Positions 50,793 to 60,360 are shown, numbered from the stretch's first letter. The stretch is DNA of 64,000 bases from Streptomyces brasiliensis (GCF_014647875.1 NZ_BMQA01000040.1:1-64000), one strand, 5' to 3'. Numbers and translations are program-made. Notes: generated by a model from the sequence alone, not told the origin.

Positions 50793-52606
50793 GCTGCCGC
50801 CTGTTCCCTTCCGTTCGCACGGCCTGTGCCGAGCGTGAAGTGCACCCGGGACACCGAGATCCCCAGATCCTGCACCGCGTACGGGCAGAAGTAGTACGCC
50901 TGCGGACTCGCCCCAGTGGACAGGGTGATCGTGAACGCGGCGTGGACGCGTTCACCGGCCCGGACCGCCTCCACGCGGCGCAGTACCGGGCCCACCTTCG
51001 CGTCCAGATAGACCGGCAGCACGATGCCCAGGTTCACCGTCCCGGCCCGGCGCGCCGTGGCCTCGACCACCACGTGGAGGGTATCGCCGGCCACTGCCCG
51101 GCTTGGTGCCTCGATCCTCAGCTCGGGCGCATCCGCGAGGGTGTTGGCGATGTCGCCGCAGCGCGCGCAGACCACCTGCACGGTGTCGGTGACGGCTGGC
51201 ACGCGGCCGCGCCGGCGGTAGGAGAGGAGCGGCCGGCCGCAGGCGCAGGGGACCTCCAGCGGGACGGGGGTGTCGGCGACGCTGCGTTCGCCGAAGTAGG
51301 TCGGGAAGGCGAGCACCGGGTCGTCGTGGTGCTTGGCGAAGCGGTGCGCGAGGGCCAGGTCCAGGGACGTGGTCTCCTGGGCGATCGCCGTCAGCGCCGG
51401 TGCCGTGTCGCGGGTGCGGACGGCCTCGTGCAGCAGGGTGTCCGAGAGCGCCCGCAGACGGGGGCGCAGCGGGTGGTCGGGGCCGAGCAGGCCGCTGTCC
51501 AGCAGCCCGGACAGGCGGGCGCCGAGGGTGTGGAGGGGGAACTCCGGCTGTGCCGCCGGGGCCGGCTCGGACACGCTCTCCTCGCCCAGGCCCGAGGACT
51601 GCAGCCCCACCTGCGCGAACGACGGGTACGGGTTGATGTCGCGCAGGCTGTCGTTGATGACCCCCGCCGCGCTGCCCGCGCGGACCGTGCCGGTGAGCCA
51701 GGCCAGGTTCTCGGGACGCTGTCCGTCGCAGGCGGTGAGGGTGGCCACCACCGTCTGGGCCGGGCCGTCCAGGGCGTTCAGCAGGATCAGGTACTTGGGG
51801 TCGTACAGGGCGTGGCCGGCCAGCGCGCCGCTGAAGCAGTTGGCCAGGACCAGCTCGGCCGCGCGCACGGCACGGGCCGGGATCAGTTTGTCCTGGGGCT
51901 TGGTGCAGCCCAGCCCGTAGGAGCACTTGGGGCCCGGCGTGCCGGGCTGCGCGGCGACGGGGCTCGCCCCGCACAGCGTGAAGCGACCCAGGTTCAGCTG
52001 GTCGTCCTTGCCGTTGCCGTGGAACAGCACGCGCCGCCACACCCGGCCCAGCGCCAGTTCGGCGACGTCCAGGCGCCGTACGTCCTGCGCACCGCACCAC
52101 ACGTCCGCGTCCTGTGCCGGCTCGGCCGCGTCCAGTTCGGAGACGACGCCCACCGGGGCGCCGGGCACCACCCGGGCGTACTGCTTGGCCACCACCCAGC
52201 TGAGGCTGTGCACGTCGCGGCCCGTCAGGAGGAACAGCGGCCGGCCGGTGGCGTACGCGGCGGCGGCGACCTCGCCGACCTCGTCGCCGTTGAGCCGGCC
52301 GTAGGTTCCGGCCAGGAGGACCGAACCGGTTTCGGGCAGGCGGGCCGGGTCGGTGATCCAGCGGCGGGCGAGCGGGGCGAGGAGGGCGCGCAGCGCCTCG
52401 GGCAGCGGTTCGTCGGCGAGCAGGACCCCGGTGTCGGCCGGGTCGGGGGTGCGCCGATGGCCGTAGACCTGCTCGGCGAGGGCGATGCCGTCGAGGAGGT
52501 CGACGCGGTCGCCGATCCACACCGGCAGCGGGCCGTGTCCGGTCTCGGCCTGCGTCACGGCGCGGGTGTAGGCGGTGAGGTCCCCAAACGGCGCGAAGAG
52601 CGTCAC
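50789..52606 (-). CDS. Unrecognised 605-residue protein with CHAT/caspase-like His-Cys pair and Zn-ribbon
   Basis: I do not recognise a named family. Residues 90-260 look like an alpha/beta caspase-CHAT-type core. RRVLFHGNGKDDQLNLG has His196 after a hydrophobic strand, and AAELVLANCFSGALAG has Cys257 after the next major strand, the typical order and about 60-residue spacing of the His-Cys dyad. A CxC...CxxC set (Cys454, 456, 480, 483) suggests a zinc ribbon. The last 110 residues are beta-rich. It is coupled at both ends (GTGA, ATGA) to the ATP-grasp and MFS genes, so it must work with them. Possible roles are peptide maturation, acyl transfer or immunity; all are inference. Confidence 0.6.
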   Translation of the reverse strand: MTLFAPFGDLTAYTRAVTQAETGHGPLPVWIGDRVDLLDGIALAEQVYGHRRTPDPADTGVLLADEPLPEALRALLAPLARRWITDPARLPETGSVLLAGTYGRLNGDEVGEVAAAAYATGRPLFLLTGRDVHSLSWVVAKQYARVVPGAPVGVVSELDAAEPAQDADVWCGAQDVRRLDVAELALGRVWRRVLFHGNGKDDQLNLGRFTLCGASPVAAQPGTPGPKCSYGLGCTKPQDKLIPARAVRAAELVLANCFSGALAGHALYDPKYLILLNALDGPAQTVVATLTACDGQRPENLAWLTGTVRAGSAAGVINDSLRDINPYPSFAQVGLQSSGLGEESVSEPAPAAQPEFPLHTLGARLSGLLDSGLLGPDHPLRPRLRALSDTLLHEAVRTRDTAPALTAIAQETTSLDLALAHRFAKHHDDPVLAFPTYFGERSVADTPVPLEVPCACGRPLLSYRRRGRVPAVTDTVQVVCARCGDIANTLADAPELRIEAPSRAVAGDTLHVVVEATARRAGTVNLGIVLPVYLDAKVGPVLRRVEAVRAGERVHAAFTITLSTGASPQAYYFCPYAVQDLGISVSRVHFTLGTGRANGREQAAA

Positions 52607-53832
52607 GGCTGGTCCACCTTCAGCTCGAAGTGGCGCAGGACGGCGTGCATCCGCTCCTCGACCTCGTCGGCGGTGGCGCCTTCCACGTGGACGTAGCCGG
52701 TGGAGGCGTGCGAGGCGCGCGGCGGGTCGAGGACGTCGCCGGGGGCCGCCGTCACGTGGGCGCCGATCACGCCGGGCAGGCGCAGCAGTTCCTCCGCGGA
52801 GCTGATGTGGACCACGCGGCCGGGCGCGGTCGGCAGCAGCAGGTCGCCCACCGCGCGGTCGCGGGTGTACTGGGGCACCGGCATCCGGTCGAGGTAGGTG
52901 TCGAGGACGACGTGCAGGAAGTCGAAGCCGAAGGCGAGGCCGTGGTTCATCGGCACCTCGCAGCCGCTGAGCCGGGCCGCGACCTCGCTCATCACGAACT
53001 GGCCGTCGTCGGTGAGGAAGAACTCGCCGTGCAGATAGCCGTGCGGGATCTGGAGTCCGTCGGCCAGCCGCTGGGCCAGCGCGCGGGCGTCGACGGGGAT
53101 CTCCTCGCTGGGTGCGTAGGTGATGTTGGCGTTGATCCGGCCGTCCAGGACTTCGAGGACGGGCACCGGGTTCTTCGACAGGTAGGCGTCGATGACCAGC
53201 CCGCGCGAGATCACCGCGCACAGCTGGAACTCGCGGCCCTTGACGTACTCCTCGACCGTCCACTGAAGGGCCGGATCCAGCGGCGGCAGGTCCGCCAGGC
53301 CGGCGGGGGAGTCGATGCGGTAGGTGCCGATGCAGGAGTCGGAGTCGACGGGCTTGAGGATCACCGGCCAGCCGTGCTCCTCGCCGAAGGCGACGACGTC
53401 CGCGAGGTCGCCGGCCGGCCGGTATCGGGCGTGGGGGATGCCGAGTTGGGCGTAGCGGTCCTTCATCGTCATCTTGTTGCGCACCCAGCCGACCTGCTCC
53501 TCGCTCAGGTGCGGCAGGTCCACCAGGGCGGCGAAGCGCTGGGCGGCCGACTGCAGGGCCTCGTTGGGGTTGCAGAAGTGCCTGGGCCTGGGCAGGTTCC
53601 TGGTGCCCTTCATCCAGCGCAGATAGCGGGCGGCCTCGTCCTCGAGGGGCGCGGACGTGTCCAGGGTGAACGTCGGGACGTGGGCGGTGCGTTGGACGTA
53701 CTCCTCGCTCAGCGGGACGGAGTCGAAGCGCAGCAGGACGACGTCGACGTCGTCGCGGGCGAGGACGTGGTCGGTGAAGGTGGTCCGGCGGCTCTCGACG
53801 AGCAGGACGGCGGGGCGGGCGGGTGCGCTCAT
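52603..53832 (-). CDS. ATP-grasp ligase (L-amino acid ligase-like)
   Basis: A 409-residue ATP-grasp enzyme. It shows DRYAQLGIPHARYRPAGDLA, the ATP-binding WPVILKPVDSDSCIGTYRI, VEEYVKGREFQLCAVISRG, and the Mg-binding segment GYLHGEFFLTDDGQFVMSEVA with NHG later. The order fits biotin-carboxylase-like or L-amino-acid ligases that form amide bonds through acyl-phosphates. In this operon it could join an amino acid to the NRPS-derived unit or to a carboxylate. It follows the hydroxylase by 35 bp and overlaps the next gene by GTGA. Confidence 0.9.
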   Translation of the reverse strand: MSAPARPAVLLVESRRTTFTDHVLARDDVDVVLLRFDSVPLSEEYVQRTAHVPTFTLDTSAPLEDEAARYLRWMKGTRNLPRPRHFCNPNEALQSAAQRFAALVDLPHLSEEQVGWVRNKMTMKDRYAQLGIPHARYRPAGDLADVVAFGEEHGWPVILKPVDSDSCIGTYRIDSPAGLADLPPLDPALQWTVEEYVKGREFQLCAVISRGLVIDAYLSKNPVPVLEVLDGRINANITYAPSEEIPVDARALAQRLADGLQIPHGYLHGEFFLTDDGQFVMSEVAARLSGCEVPMNHGLAFGFDFLHVVLDTYLDRMPVPQYTRDRAVGDLLLPTAPGRVVHISSAEELLRLPGVIGAHVTAAPGDVLDPPRASHASTGYVHVEGATADEVEERMHAVLRHFELKVDQP

Positions 53833-53867
53833 GGTCGTAACTCCAGGTCGCAGCAGGGGAAGGGGGG

Positions 53868-54833
53868 TCAGCCGATGACGCGGGTCGAGCCGTCGATCCG
53901 GCCGGGGCGGGTGCGGCGCAGGTCGCGGACCAGGTTGACCCGTTTGAGCCAGCGGTCGCCGCCGTCGAAGCCGGCGCGGAAGGAGCGCCGGCCGTGCACG
54001 GCGTTGCGGTTGTCGACGAAGCAGACGGCGCCGGTGGGCAGGACCACGTCGGTGAGGTTGGCGTCGAGGTGGGCGGTGATCCACGCCAGCGCCTCGGCGG
54101 CCTCCGTGTCGCCGTCCTGGGCGCGGAAGAAGTCCCGGTCGATGCGCAGCACCGGCTGGTCCCGGTGGCCATCGAGGACCGGCACCGGCTCGGGCACGAA
54201 CGCGCCGTCGGTGAACGTGTGCGCCGCGTCGGGCAGCGCCAGGAAGCGGGGCCGGCTCAGCACGTCGCGGACGCGGTCGGGCAGGCGGCGTACGTCGAGG
54301 TGGGCGACCGTGGTGGGGATCCGGTCCTCGTTGCGCAGGGCGAACAGGCCCACCCAGTCGGCCCGGTACGGCGAGAAGGCGTCCTCGGTGTGCCAGGCCA
54401 GCTCCAGTGCGCTGGAGGCGGAGATCAGGCTCGTCTCGTAGCCCTTGCTCGGCAGGATGTCGGTGACCAGGCGGCCGGCCTGCTGGGTGGCCCAGCCGGT
54501 GAGGTCGCCGAGCAGCGCGGCGTACAGGACGAGCAGGCAGCCGTGGACCTGGCTCGCCTCGGTGTCCGCCTGGCTCCAGTGGGCGGGGGTGGCGCCCAGC
54601 GCGGCCTGGTCGACGGTGTTGCCGCGGATCAGGGTGGCGTGGGTGGTCTCGTCGCGGCGGGCGGAGTTGAGGTGGCGCCGTACGGTCAGCGGGAGGTCGT
54701 GGGCGAGGACGGGCGCCTCGTCGAGGAAGCGGGGGTCGTCCGCCGCCTTGTACACCTCGAGGCAGGACGCGGCCAGGGCGTGCGCCGCGCGGGCGTCGCG
54801 GAGGGGCAGGTCGAGGGTGTGGACGGTGTTCAT
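53868..54833 (-). CDS. Fe(II)/2-oxoglutarate hydroxylase, VioC/clavaminate synthase-like
   Basis: A 321-residue oxygenase of the clavaminate-synthase branch. The iron ligands are His148 and Glu150 in AWHTEDAFSPYRADWVGLF and His280 in FVDNRNAVHGRRSFRAGFD; RWLKRVNLVRDLRRTRPGR provides the conserved arginines. Relatives (VioC, AsnO) hydroxylate the beta carbon of free or carrier-bound amino acids. It lies 53 bp after the NRPS stop and shares the operon, so it probably supplies a beta-hydroxy amino acid to the NRPS or acts on the tethered residue. It differs from the oxygenase at 27030. Confidence 0.92.
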   Translation of the reverse strand: MNTVHTLDLPLRDARAAHALAASCLEVYKAADDPRFLDEAPVLAHDLPLTVRRHLNSARRDETTHATLIRGNTVDQAALGATPAHWSQADTEASQVHGCLLVLYAALLGDLTGWATQQAGRLVTDILPSKGYETSLISASSALELAWHTEDAFSPYRADWVGLFALRNEDRIPTTVAHLDVRRLPDRVRDVLSRPRFLALPDAAHTFTDGAFVPEPVPVLDGHRDQPVLRIDRDFFRAQDGDTEAAEALAWITAHLDANLTDVVLPTGAVCFVDNRNAVHGRRSFRAGFDGGDRWLKRVNLVRDLRRTRPGRIDGSTRVIG

Positions 54834-54886
54834 GAGGTCCTCCGGGTGCGGGTCCGTCGGTCCGTGCCTGTGGGCGGGAGGGGTCT

Positions 54887-57800
54887 TTAGAACAGGTCGC
54901 CCAGGCGGTCGTTGATGTGGTCGAGGCACAGCTCGTACAGGTCCTCGGCATGGGTCTCCCGCCAGCCCTCGGGGGCGGGGGCCGCGGCGGGCCACAGGGC
55001 CTGGTGGCCGTCGGCGTCGGCGAGGACGACGAACGTGGCGAACTCGTCGGCGAACGGGTCGCCGTCGGCCGGCCCCTCCAGCACCTTGAGCATGCCGTCG
55101 GCGTCCAGGAGGGCCGCGCGGTCGGTGCGCCACATCCGGGCGGTGGCGCCGTCCGGGCCGCCGAAGGGGTCGGGCAGGAACCGCTCCCCGGTGGCCGCGG
55201 GCTGTCCGGCGTAGCCCTGGGCCACGCCCGCGCCCGCGATGTAGAGGGCGCCCGTCTCGCCGGGGGCCACCGGCCGCAGCCGGGCGTCGAGGACGTAGGC
55301 GCGGTAGCCGGGGGCGGGGCGGGGCGGCCGGCCGGGGTGCTGCTCCAGGACGAGGCGGCCCTCGGCCCAGCCGCCGCTCACGGTCAGCTCGGCGCTCTCG
55401 GACCAGGCGAGTGCGACCAGTGCGGCAAGGGCGTCGTCGGCGCCGCCCAGCACCACCCGGATGCCCTCCTGGCGCAGCCAGCGCAGAAGTTCGTGCGGCA
55501 CGGCCTGGGCGAGACAACCGTCGGGCACGTGCACCCGGGCGCCGGCCGCCAGCGCGCCGAGCAGACCGAGAGCGGCGTCCGCGTCCGGGTAGCCGCGCAC
55601 CAGCCAGGCGGCGCTCGCGGGTGCGGCCAGGGTTGCCGCGGCGACCGCCTGTGGGCCGATGGCCACCGTGCCGTCCTCGCCGGGCACCAGCAGCACCGGA
55701 TCGCCGGCCGTCAGCGGCCGCGTGCGGTCGGTGTCGGTCAGCGGGCGCCGCCGGGTCGCGGGCAGCCGGTCGGCGCCGCCCGCCCGCACCAGCCGGGCGG
55801 CGCCCGGTACGGCGGGCAGCAGCAGGTCGGCCGTCTCGTCGAGCAGCAGCACCACCGGCCGCAGGGTGCCGTCCAGGTCCAGCGACGGGTCGACGGGCAG
55901 CAGCGCGGCACCCGTCTTGGCGACGGCGAGCGCGGCCACCGCGAATCCGGTGAGCGTGGACAGCGCGGTCAGCACCGTGCTGCCCGGGCCCGCGCCGTGC
56001 ATGACGAGGGCGCGGGCCAGCAGGTCGGAGCGGGCGTCGAGTTCGAGGTAGTCCATGCCGGCCACGACGGGCGCCTCGGGACAGCGTGCCACCTGCGCCG
56101 CGAACAGTGCGGGCACGGTCGCGGCCGGCCACCGGACGCTCTCGCCCGCCCACACCCCGCCCTCCGCCGTGTCGCCGGGCAGCAGCCGCAGCCGGCTCAG
56201 TACGGTGGTCGGCTCGTCGAGGGCGGCTTCGAGTACGGCGGTGAGCTGCCCGGTGAGGGAGGCGGCGGCCGCCTCGCCGACCGTCTCGTGCCGGTAGGAG
56301 GCCGTCACCGCGATGCCCGCGGGGGCGCCCGCCGGCGTCTGCCGTTCGGTCAGCAGCAGGCTCAGGTCGGCCGCGGGGACCGGCAGTTCGGCCCGGTCGG
56401 GGTGCACGGTGAGCCCGGCCGCCGTGAACTGGCCGTCGGCCTGCGCCAGCACCGTCAGCGCGATGCCGCCCGGCAGGGCGAGGGCCGCCTCGGCGTCGCG
56501 GTAGGCGGCCAGGCCGGCCGCGCGGACCCGGGCGAGCAGGTCGGTGAACGCGGGGTCGCCCGAGGCATCCACCGACAGCGCCAGGACCCGCCCGTAGGGG
56601 CCGACCGCATCGCGCAGCTCGGCGCCCTCCCGGGCCGGGACCGGCGCGGCCACGGTGATCTCGCCCATCGCGCCGAGCCGGGCCAGTACGGCGGTGAGCG
56701 CGGTGTGCACCACCATGAACACGGTGGAGCCGTGCTCGGCCGCGAACCGGGCCAGCCGCGTGTGCAGGTCCTCGCCCAGCTCCACCTCGAAGCTGCCGTA
56801 GGAGACGTCACCGGCCTGCGGCACGCTGCCCGGCAGCGGGGTGGGCGCCGCGTCGCCGAAGACCGCGCGGGGCGCCGCCTCCAGCCCGGCCGCGGCGCGG
56901 TGCGGGGTGTCGCCGGTGGCGCGGGCGCCGTAGGCCTGGGCGAGTTCGGCGGCCAGCGGCAGATGCGACCACAGGTCGACCGAGGCGGCGGGCAGGGCGA
57001 TCTCCAGCAGATGGTCGTCGGCGGCCAGGGTGCGCAGCCGGGTGCCGGCCGCGCCGAGACGGGAGTTGCGCAGCGCCTCGTGCCGCTGCCCCAGATCCTC
57101 CAGCGCCTCCTCCAGGGCGCGCTTGTCCAGCGCGCCGCGCAGCCTGAGCGGCAGCACCGCGCTGTCGGTGCCCGCACCGCAGGGACCGGTGGCGGCCGCG
57201 GGCACGTCGCCGAGCAGCGCGGCGAACGCGGCCGGGGTCCGCGCCTCGTACAGGGCGCGGCTGCCCGGGTCGGCGCCCAGCGTCTCGCGGGCCCGTGACA
57301 GCAGCCGGGCCGCGGCCAGCGAGTGTCCGCCGATCTGGAAGAAGTCGGAGTCGGCGTGCACCTGGCGCCGGGGCAGCCCCACCACCTCGGCGAACAGATC
57401 GCGGACGATCTCCTGCAGCGGCGTGCCGGGCTGGGTGCCGGGCCGGGCCGCGGCGGGGGCGGGGGCGGGCAGCGCCGTGCGGTCGACCTTGCCGTTGGCG
57501 TTCAGCGGCAGCGCGTCCAGGGTCATCAGCGCGGAAGGGATCATGTAGTCGGGCAGCCGTTCCTGGAGGTGGGCGCGCAGGACGACCTCCAGGTCGACGG
57601 TGCGGTCGAACGCGGTCGGCGTGTTCGCGCACGCCCGAACGGCGGCGGCCGGTGCGGTGCAGACGCCGGTCAGCGGGCCGGCCGGGACCAGGTCCGGGTC
57701 GACGAAGACGATGTCGAGCAGCTCGGCCCGCTCACCGGACCAGGTCGGCAGGGCCCGGTAGCCCAGCCGCTCCCCGGCCGCGCACAGCACCTCCGGGTCC

Positions 57801-60202
57801 GGGGCGGGCGCGTCCTGCGCGGCGAGGTCGATGCCTTCGAGGGGGTTGTCCAGGGCGCGCATCGCGCAGAACTCGTCGTGGAGCCGGCGGTTGGGCACCC
57901 CGGCCAGCCGCAGGACGGCGGGCCGCAGGGCGTTGAGGCGGTCCTCGGCGTCGGCGGCGGAGTTCACCTCGTGGCCCCAGCGGACGACGGGCGCGGCCGT
58001 GAGATCGGCGGCCGGCTGGGCGGTGGACAGCACGGCCTCGTAGCGGTAGCGGGTCAGCTCGTTGTGGTGGGCGCCCCGTTTGGCCCGTACGTCCACGGCG
58101 CGGACGGCGGGCAGTTCACGCGCCAGGGCGGCGAACAGGGCCGGGGAGACGAGCAGTTCGGTCTCCTGCGCCACCCGCACATCGACCGACCGGCGCAGGG
58201 TGTCCCGGCTGTCGGCCGCCGCACCGGGCCGGGCCAGCTCCACACCGGTCTGCAGACAGCGGGCGAGGTCGAGGTTGCGCAGGTCGCCCAGGAACAGGCA
58301 GCCGCCCGGGGCGAGCAGGGTCAGGGCCCGCTCGATGACCGTGCGCAGATGGGCGAGGCTCGGGAAGTACTGGATGACCGAGTTGACGACGATCGCATCG
58401 AAGTGCCCCGCGGGCAGCCCGCTGGTGTCCTCGGCCCCCTGGCAGCGCAGCCGCACCTTGCCGGCCAGCTGGGGATCGGCGTCGGTCTGCGCGGTGAGCG
58501 CGGCGACGACGGCGGGGGAGAAGTCGGTCGCCCAGTACTCCTCGACGCCCTCCTCACGGGCCAGGTGCCCCATCAGCAGCCCGGTGCCCACACCGATCTC
58601 CAGGATCCGGCGCCGGGGCAGCTCCCGCACCCGCGCCAGGGTGGCCTCCTGCCACTCCCGCATCTGCTCCAGCGGGATCGGCAGGGCGTCGTAACTGCTG
58701 TTCCAGCCCGTGAAGTCGGCGCCCAGCCCGGTGCCGCCGGCAGCGGCTCCGTCGTAGAGGGCCTCGTAGATCTCCCGCCACTCGGTGATCTGCGCGTCCT
58801 GGTCGGCGGCGGCCGGTGCGAGCGGATCGGCCGGGACGACATGGGCCACGAGCCGCTTGTCACCGTCGCCGCTCTCGTACAGGGACACCGCGGCGGCCAG
58901 GACACCCGGGTGGGCGCTCAGCACGGACTCGATCTCGCCCAGCTCGACACGGAAACCGCGCAGCTTGATCTGGTCGTCGACCCGCCCCACGAACTCCAGC
59001 GCGCCGTCGGGGCGCAGCAGCACGAGGTCCCCGGTGCGGTACAGACGGCCGCCGCCCACGGTGAACCGGTCCTCGACGAACCGCTGCGCGGTCAGCTCGG
59101 GCCGCTCCAGATAGCCGGTGGCCAACCCGGGCCCGCCGAGCAGGAGTTCACCGGTGCCGCCCGGGCCGACCGGGCTGCCGTCGGGGCCCACGACCACGGC
59201 GGTGGTGGCACCGATGGGCCGCCCGATCGGAATGGTCCGCGCCCCCTCGGCGGGCTCTGCGACCTCGTGCCAGGTGGCGAACGTGGTCGCCTCCGTCGGG
59301 CCGTACACGTGCAGCAGCCGCCCGGGCGCCCCGCCCGCGAACACCTCGCGCACCCGGCGCGGGTCGCAGGCCTCGCCGCCGAACAGGACGGCGCGCAGCG
59401 ATGCGAAGGCGGCGGGCCGTTCGCGGGCGATCAGCTGGAACAGGGCGGTGGTCAGGAAGACGACGGAGATGTCGTGCGCTGCCACGGCCTCCTGGAAGCG
59501 GCCGGGGTCGACGACGGTGTCCTTGGCGAGATGGACCAGCCGGGCGCCGGAGGTGAGGGTGGTCCACACCTCGAAGGTGACGGCGTCGAAGGCGGGGTTG
59601 GCGGCCTGGGCGACGACGTCGTCGGGGGCCAGCCGCAGATAGTCGTACGACTGCACGAAGTCCAGGACGGCCCGGTGCGGTACGACGACGCCCTTGGGGG
59701 TGCCGGTGGTGCCGGAGGTGTAGCAGACGTAGAGGGCATCCTCCGGTCCGGCCGTCTCCTCGGGCAGATCACCGGGGCGCGCACGGATGTCGTCGGCGTC
59801 GAGGTCGACGACGCTCACGCCCAGGCCGGCGTAGTCGCCCGCGCCGTCGCCGCCGGTGAGCACCGCCTTGGCGGCGCTGTCCCGGACGATCAGCCTGCGC
59901 CGCTCGGCGGGGTTGGCGGGGTCGACGGGGACATACGCGGCGCCGGCCCGCACGATCCCGAGGAACGCGGTGACCATCTCCGTTCCGGGCCGCAGCGAGG
60001 TGACGACACGGTCGCCGCGTCCCACGCCCCGGGCGCGCAGATGATGGGCGAGACGGTTCGCGGCGCGGCTCAGCTCGCGGTAGGTGAGGGACACGCCGGC
60101 ACCGCCGCCGGGTCCCGGACGGGTGACCGCGATCGCGTCGGGCCGCGCGTGGACTTGCTGCTCGATGAGGCCAGAGATCGACAGGACCGGCAAGACCGAC
60201 AT
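54887..60202 (-). CDS. NRPS: A-(MT)-PCP, degenerate C, degenerate A, C-terminal MbtH-like domain
   Basis: A 1771-residue protein. Residues 1-440 are an intact A domain (YTSGTTGTPKG at 161, YGPTE at 300, YRTGD at 388). A methyltransferase is inserted at about 475-735 (ILEIGVGTG at 533). The A10 lysine is in NGKVDR (903), and the PCP follows (GGHSL, Ser961). The domain at 1010-1345 is condensation-like, but HHxxxDG reads LPAASVD. Residues 1355-1710 are a shortened A-like domain without a P-loop. Residues 1715-1771 (FATFVVLADADGHQALWP, then GW) resemble MbtH proteins, usually separate. Hand-read specificity residues D-A-F-?-L-G-V-T-F are valine-like, weakly. ATG at 60202 follows AAGGAG; there is no upstream C domain and no thioesterase. 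Confidence 0.9.
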   Translation of the reverse strand: MSVLPVLSISGLIEQQVHARPDAIAVTRPGPGGGAGVSLTYRELSRAANRLAHHLRARGVGRGDRVVTSLRPGTEMVTAFLGIVRAGAAYVPVDPANPAERRRLIVRDSAAKAVLTGGDGAGDYAGLGVSVVDLDADDIRARPGDLPEETAGPEDALYVCYTSGTTGTPKGVVVPHRAVLDFVQSYDYLRLAPDDVVAQAANPAFDAVTFEVWTTLTSGARLVHLAKDTVVDPGRFQEAVAAHDISVVFLTTALFQLIARERPAAFASLRAVLFGGEACDPRRVREVFAGGAPGRLLHVYGPTEATTFATWHEVAEPAEGARTIPIGRPIGATTAVVVGPDGSPVGPGGTGELLLGGPGLATGYLERPELTAQRFVEDRFTVGGGRLYRTGDLVLLRPDGALEFVGRVDDQIKLRGFRVELGEIESVLSAHPGVLAAAVSLYESGDGDKRLVAHVVPADPLAPAAADQDAQITEWREIYEALYDGAAAGGTGLGADFTGWNSSYDALPIPLEQMREWQEATLARVRELPRRRILEIGVGTGLLMGHLAREEGVEEYWATDFSPAVVAALTAQTDADPQLAGKVRLRCQGAEDTSGLPAGHFDAIVVNSVIQYFPSLAHLRTVIERALTLLAPGGCLFLGDLRNLDLARCLQTGVELARPGAAADSRDTLRRSVDVRVAQETELLVSPALFAALARELPAVRAVDVRAKRGAHHNELTRYRYEAVLSTAQPAADLTAAPVVRWGHEVNSAADAEDRLNALRPAVLRLAGVPNRRLHDEFCAMRALDNPLEGIDLAAQDAPAPDPEVLCAAGERLGYRALPTWSGERAELLDIVFVDPDLVPAGPLTGVCTAPAAAVRACANTPTAFDRTVDLEVVLRAHLQERLPDYMIPSALMTLDALPLNANGKVDRTALPAPAPAAARPGTQPGTPLQEIVRDLFAEVVGLPRRQVHADSDFFQIGGHSLAAARLLSRARETLGADPGSRALYEARTPAAFAALLGDVPAAATGPCGAGTDSAVLPLRLRGALDKRALEEALEDLGQRHEALRNSRLGAAGTRLRTLAADDHLLEIALPAASVDLWSHLPLAAELAQAYGARATGDTPHRAAAGLEAAPRAVFGDAAPTPLPGSVPQAGDVSYGSFEVELGEDLHTRLARFAAEHGSTVFMVVHTALTAVLARLGAMGEITVAAPVPAREGAELRDAVGPYGRVLALSVDASGDPAFTDLLARVRAAGLAAYRDAEAALALPGGIALTVLAQADGQFTAAGLTVHPDRAELPVPAADLSLLLTERQTPAGAPAGIAVTASYRHETVGEAAAASLTGQLTAVLEAALDEPTTVLSRLRLLPGDTAEGGVWAGESVRWPAATVPALFAAQVARCPEAPVVAGMDYLELDARSDLLARALVMHGAGPGSTVLTALSTLTGFAVAALAVAKTGAALLPVDPSLDLDGTLRPVVLLLDETADLLLPAVPGAARLVRAGGADRLPATRRRPLTDTDRTRPLTAGDPVLLVPGEDGTVAIGPQAVAAATLAAPASAAWLVRGYPDADAALGLLGALAAGARVHVPDGCLAQAVPHELLRWLRQEGIRVVLGGADDALAALVALAWSESAELTVSGGWAEGRLVLEQHPGRPPRPAPGYRAYVLDARLRPVAPGETGALYIAGAGVAQGYAGQPAATGERFLPDPFGGPDGATARMWRTDRAALLDADGMLKVLEGPADGDPFADEFATFVVLADADGHQALWPAAAPAPEGWRETHAEDLYELCLDHINDRLGDLF

Positions 60203-60234
60203 CAGCACTCGCTCCTTACGACAGCACCTTCGGC

Positions 60235-60360
60235 TTGGCAAAACGTTGCCAAGATGCTGGCAACGTGATCCTGAGGCCGGGTCTCAAAGCGGTGGAGCGG
60301 GGATGGAGCCGCAGGCGGGCAGGCATACGGAGGCACCATCCGCAGGGGCCGGTGTTGCCA
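60235..60360. promoter_or_regulatory. Cluster of GGCAA/TTGCC half-sites in the NRPS promoter
   Basis: The 18-bp palindrome TTGGCAAAACGTTGCCAA (60235-60252) overlaps CGTTGCCA...TGGCAACG (60244-60265, 6-bp spacer), and a further GTTGCCA lies at 60354-60360. The first two lie 33-63 bp upstream of the NRPS start. The half-site is the same as in the operators at 47938 and 62549, so the XRE regulator is the likely binder, although the spacing differs. Confidence 0.6.

Noticed and set aside
54917..60268. Very long plus-strand frames (up to 981 codons) opposite the NRPS gene.
   Set aside because: Glycine/valine/histidine-rich shadow sequence without motifs; the opposite strand encodes the NRPS domains.
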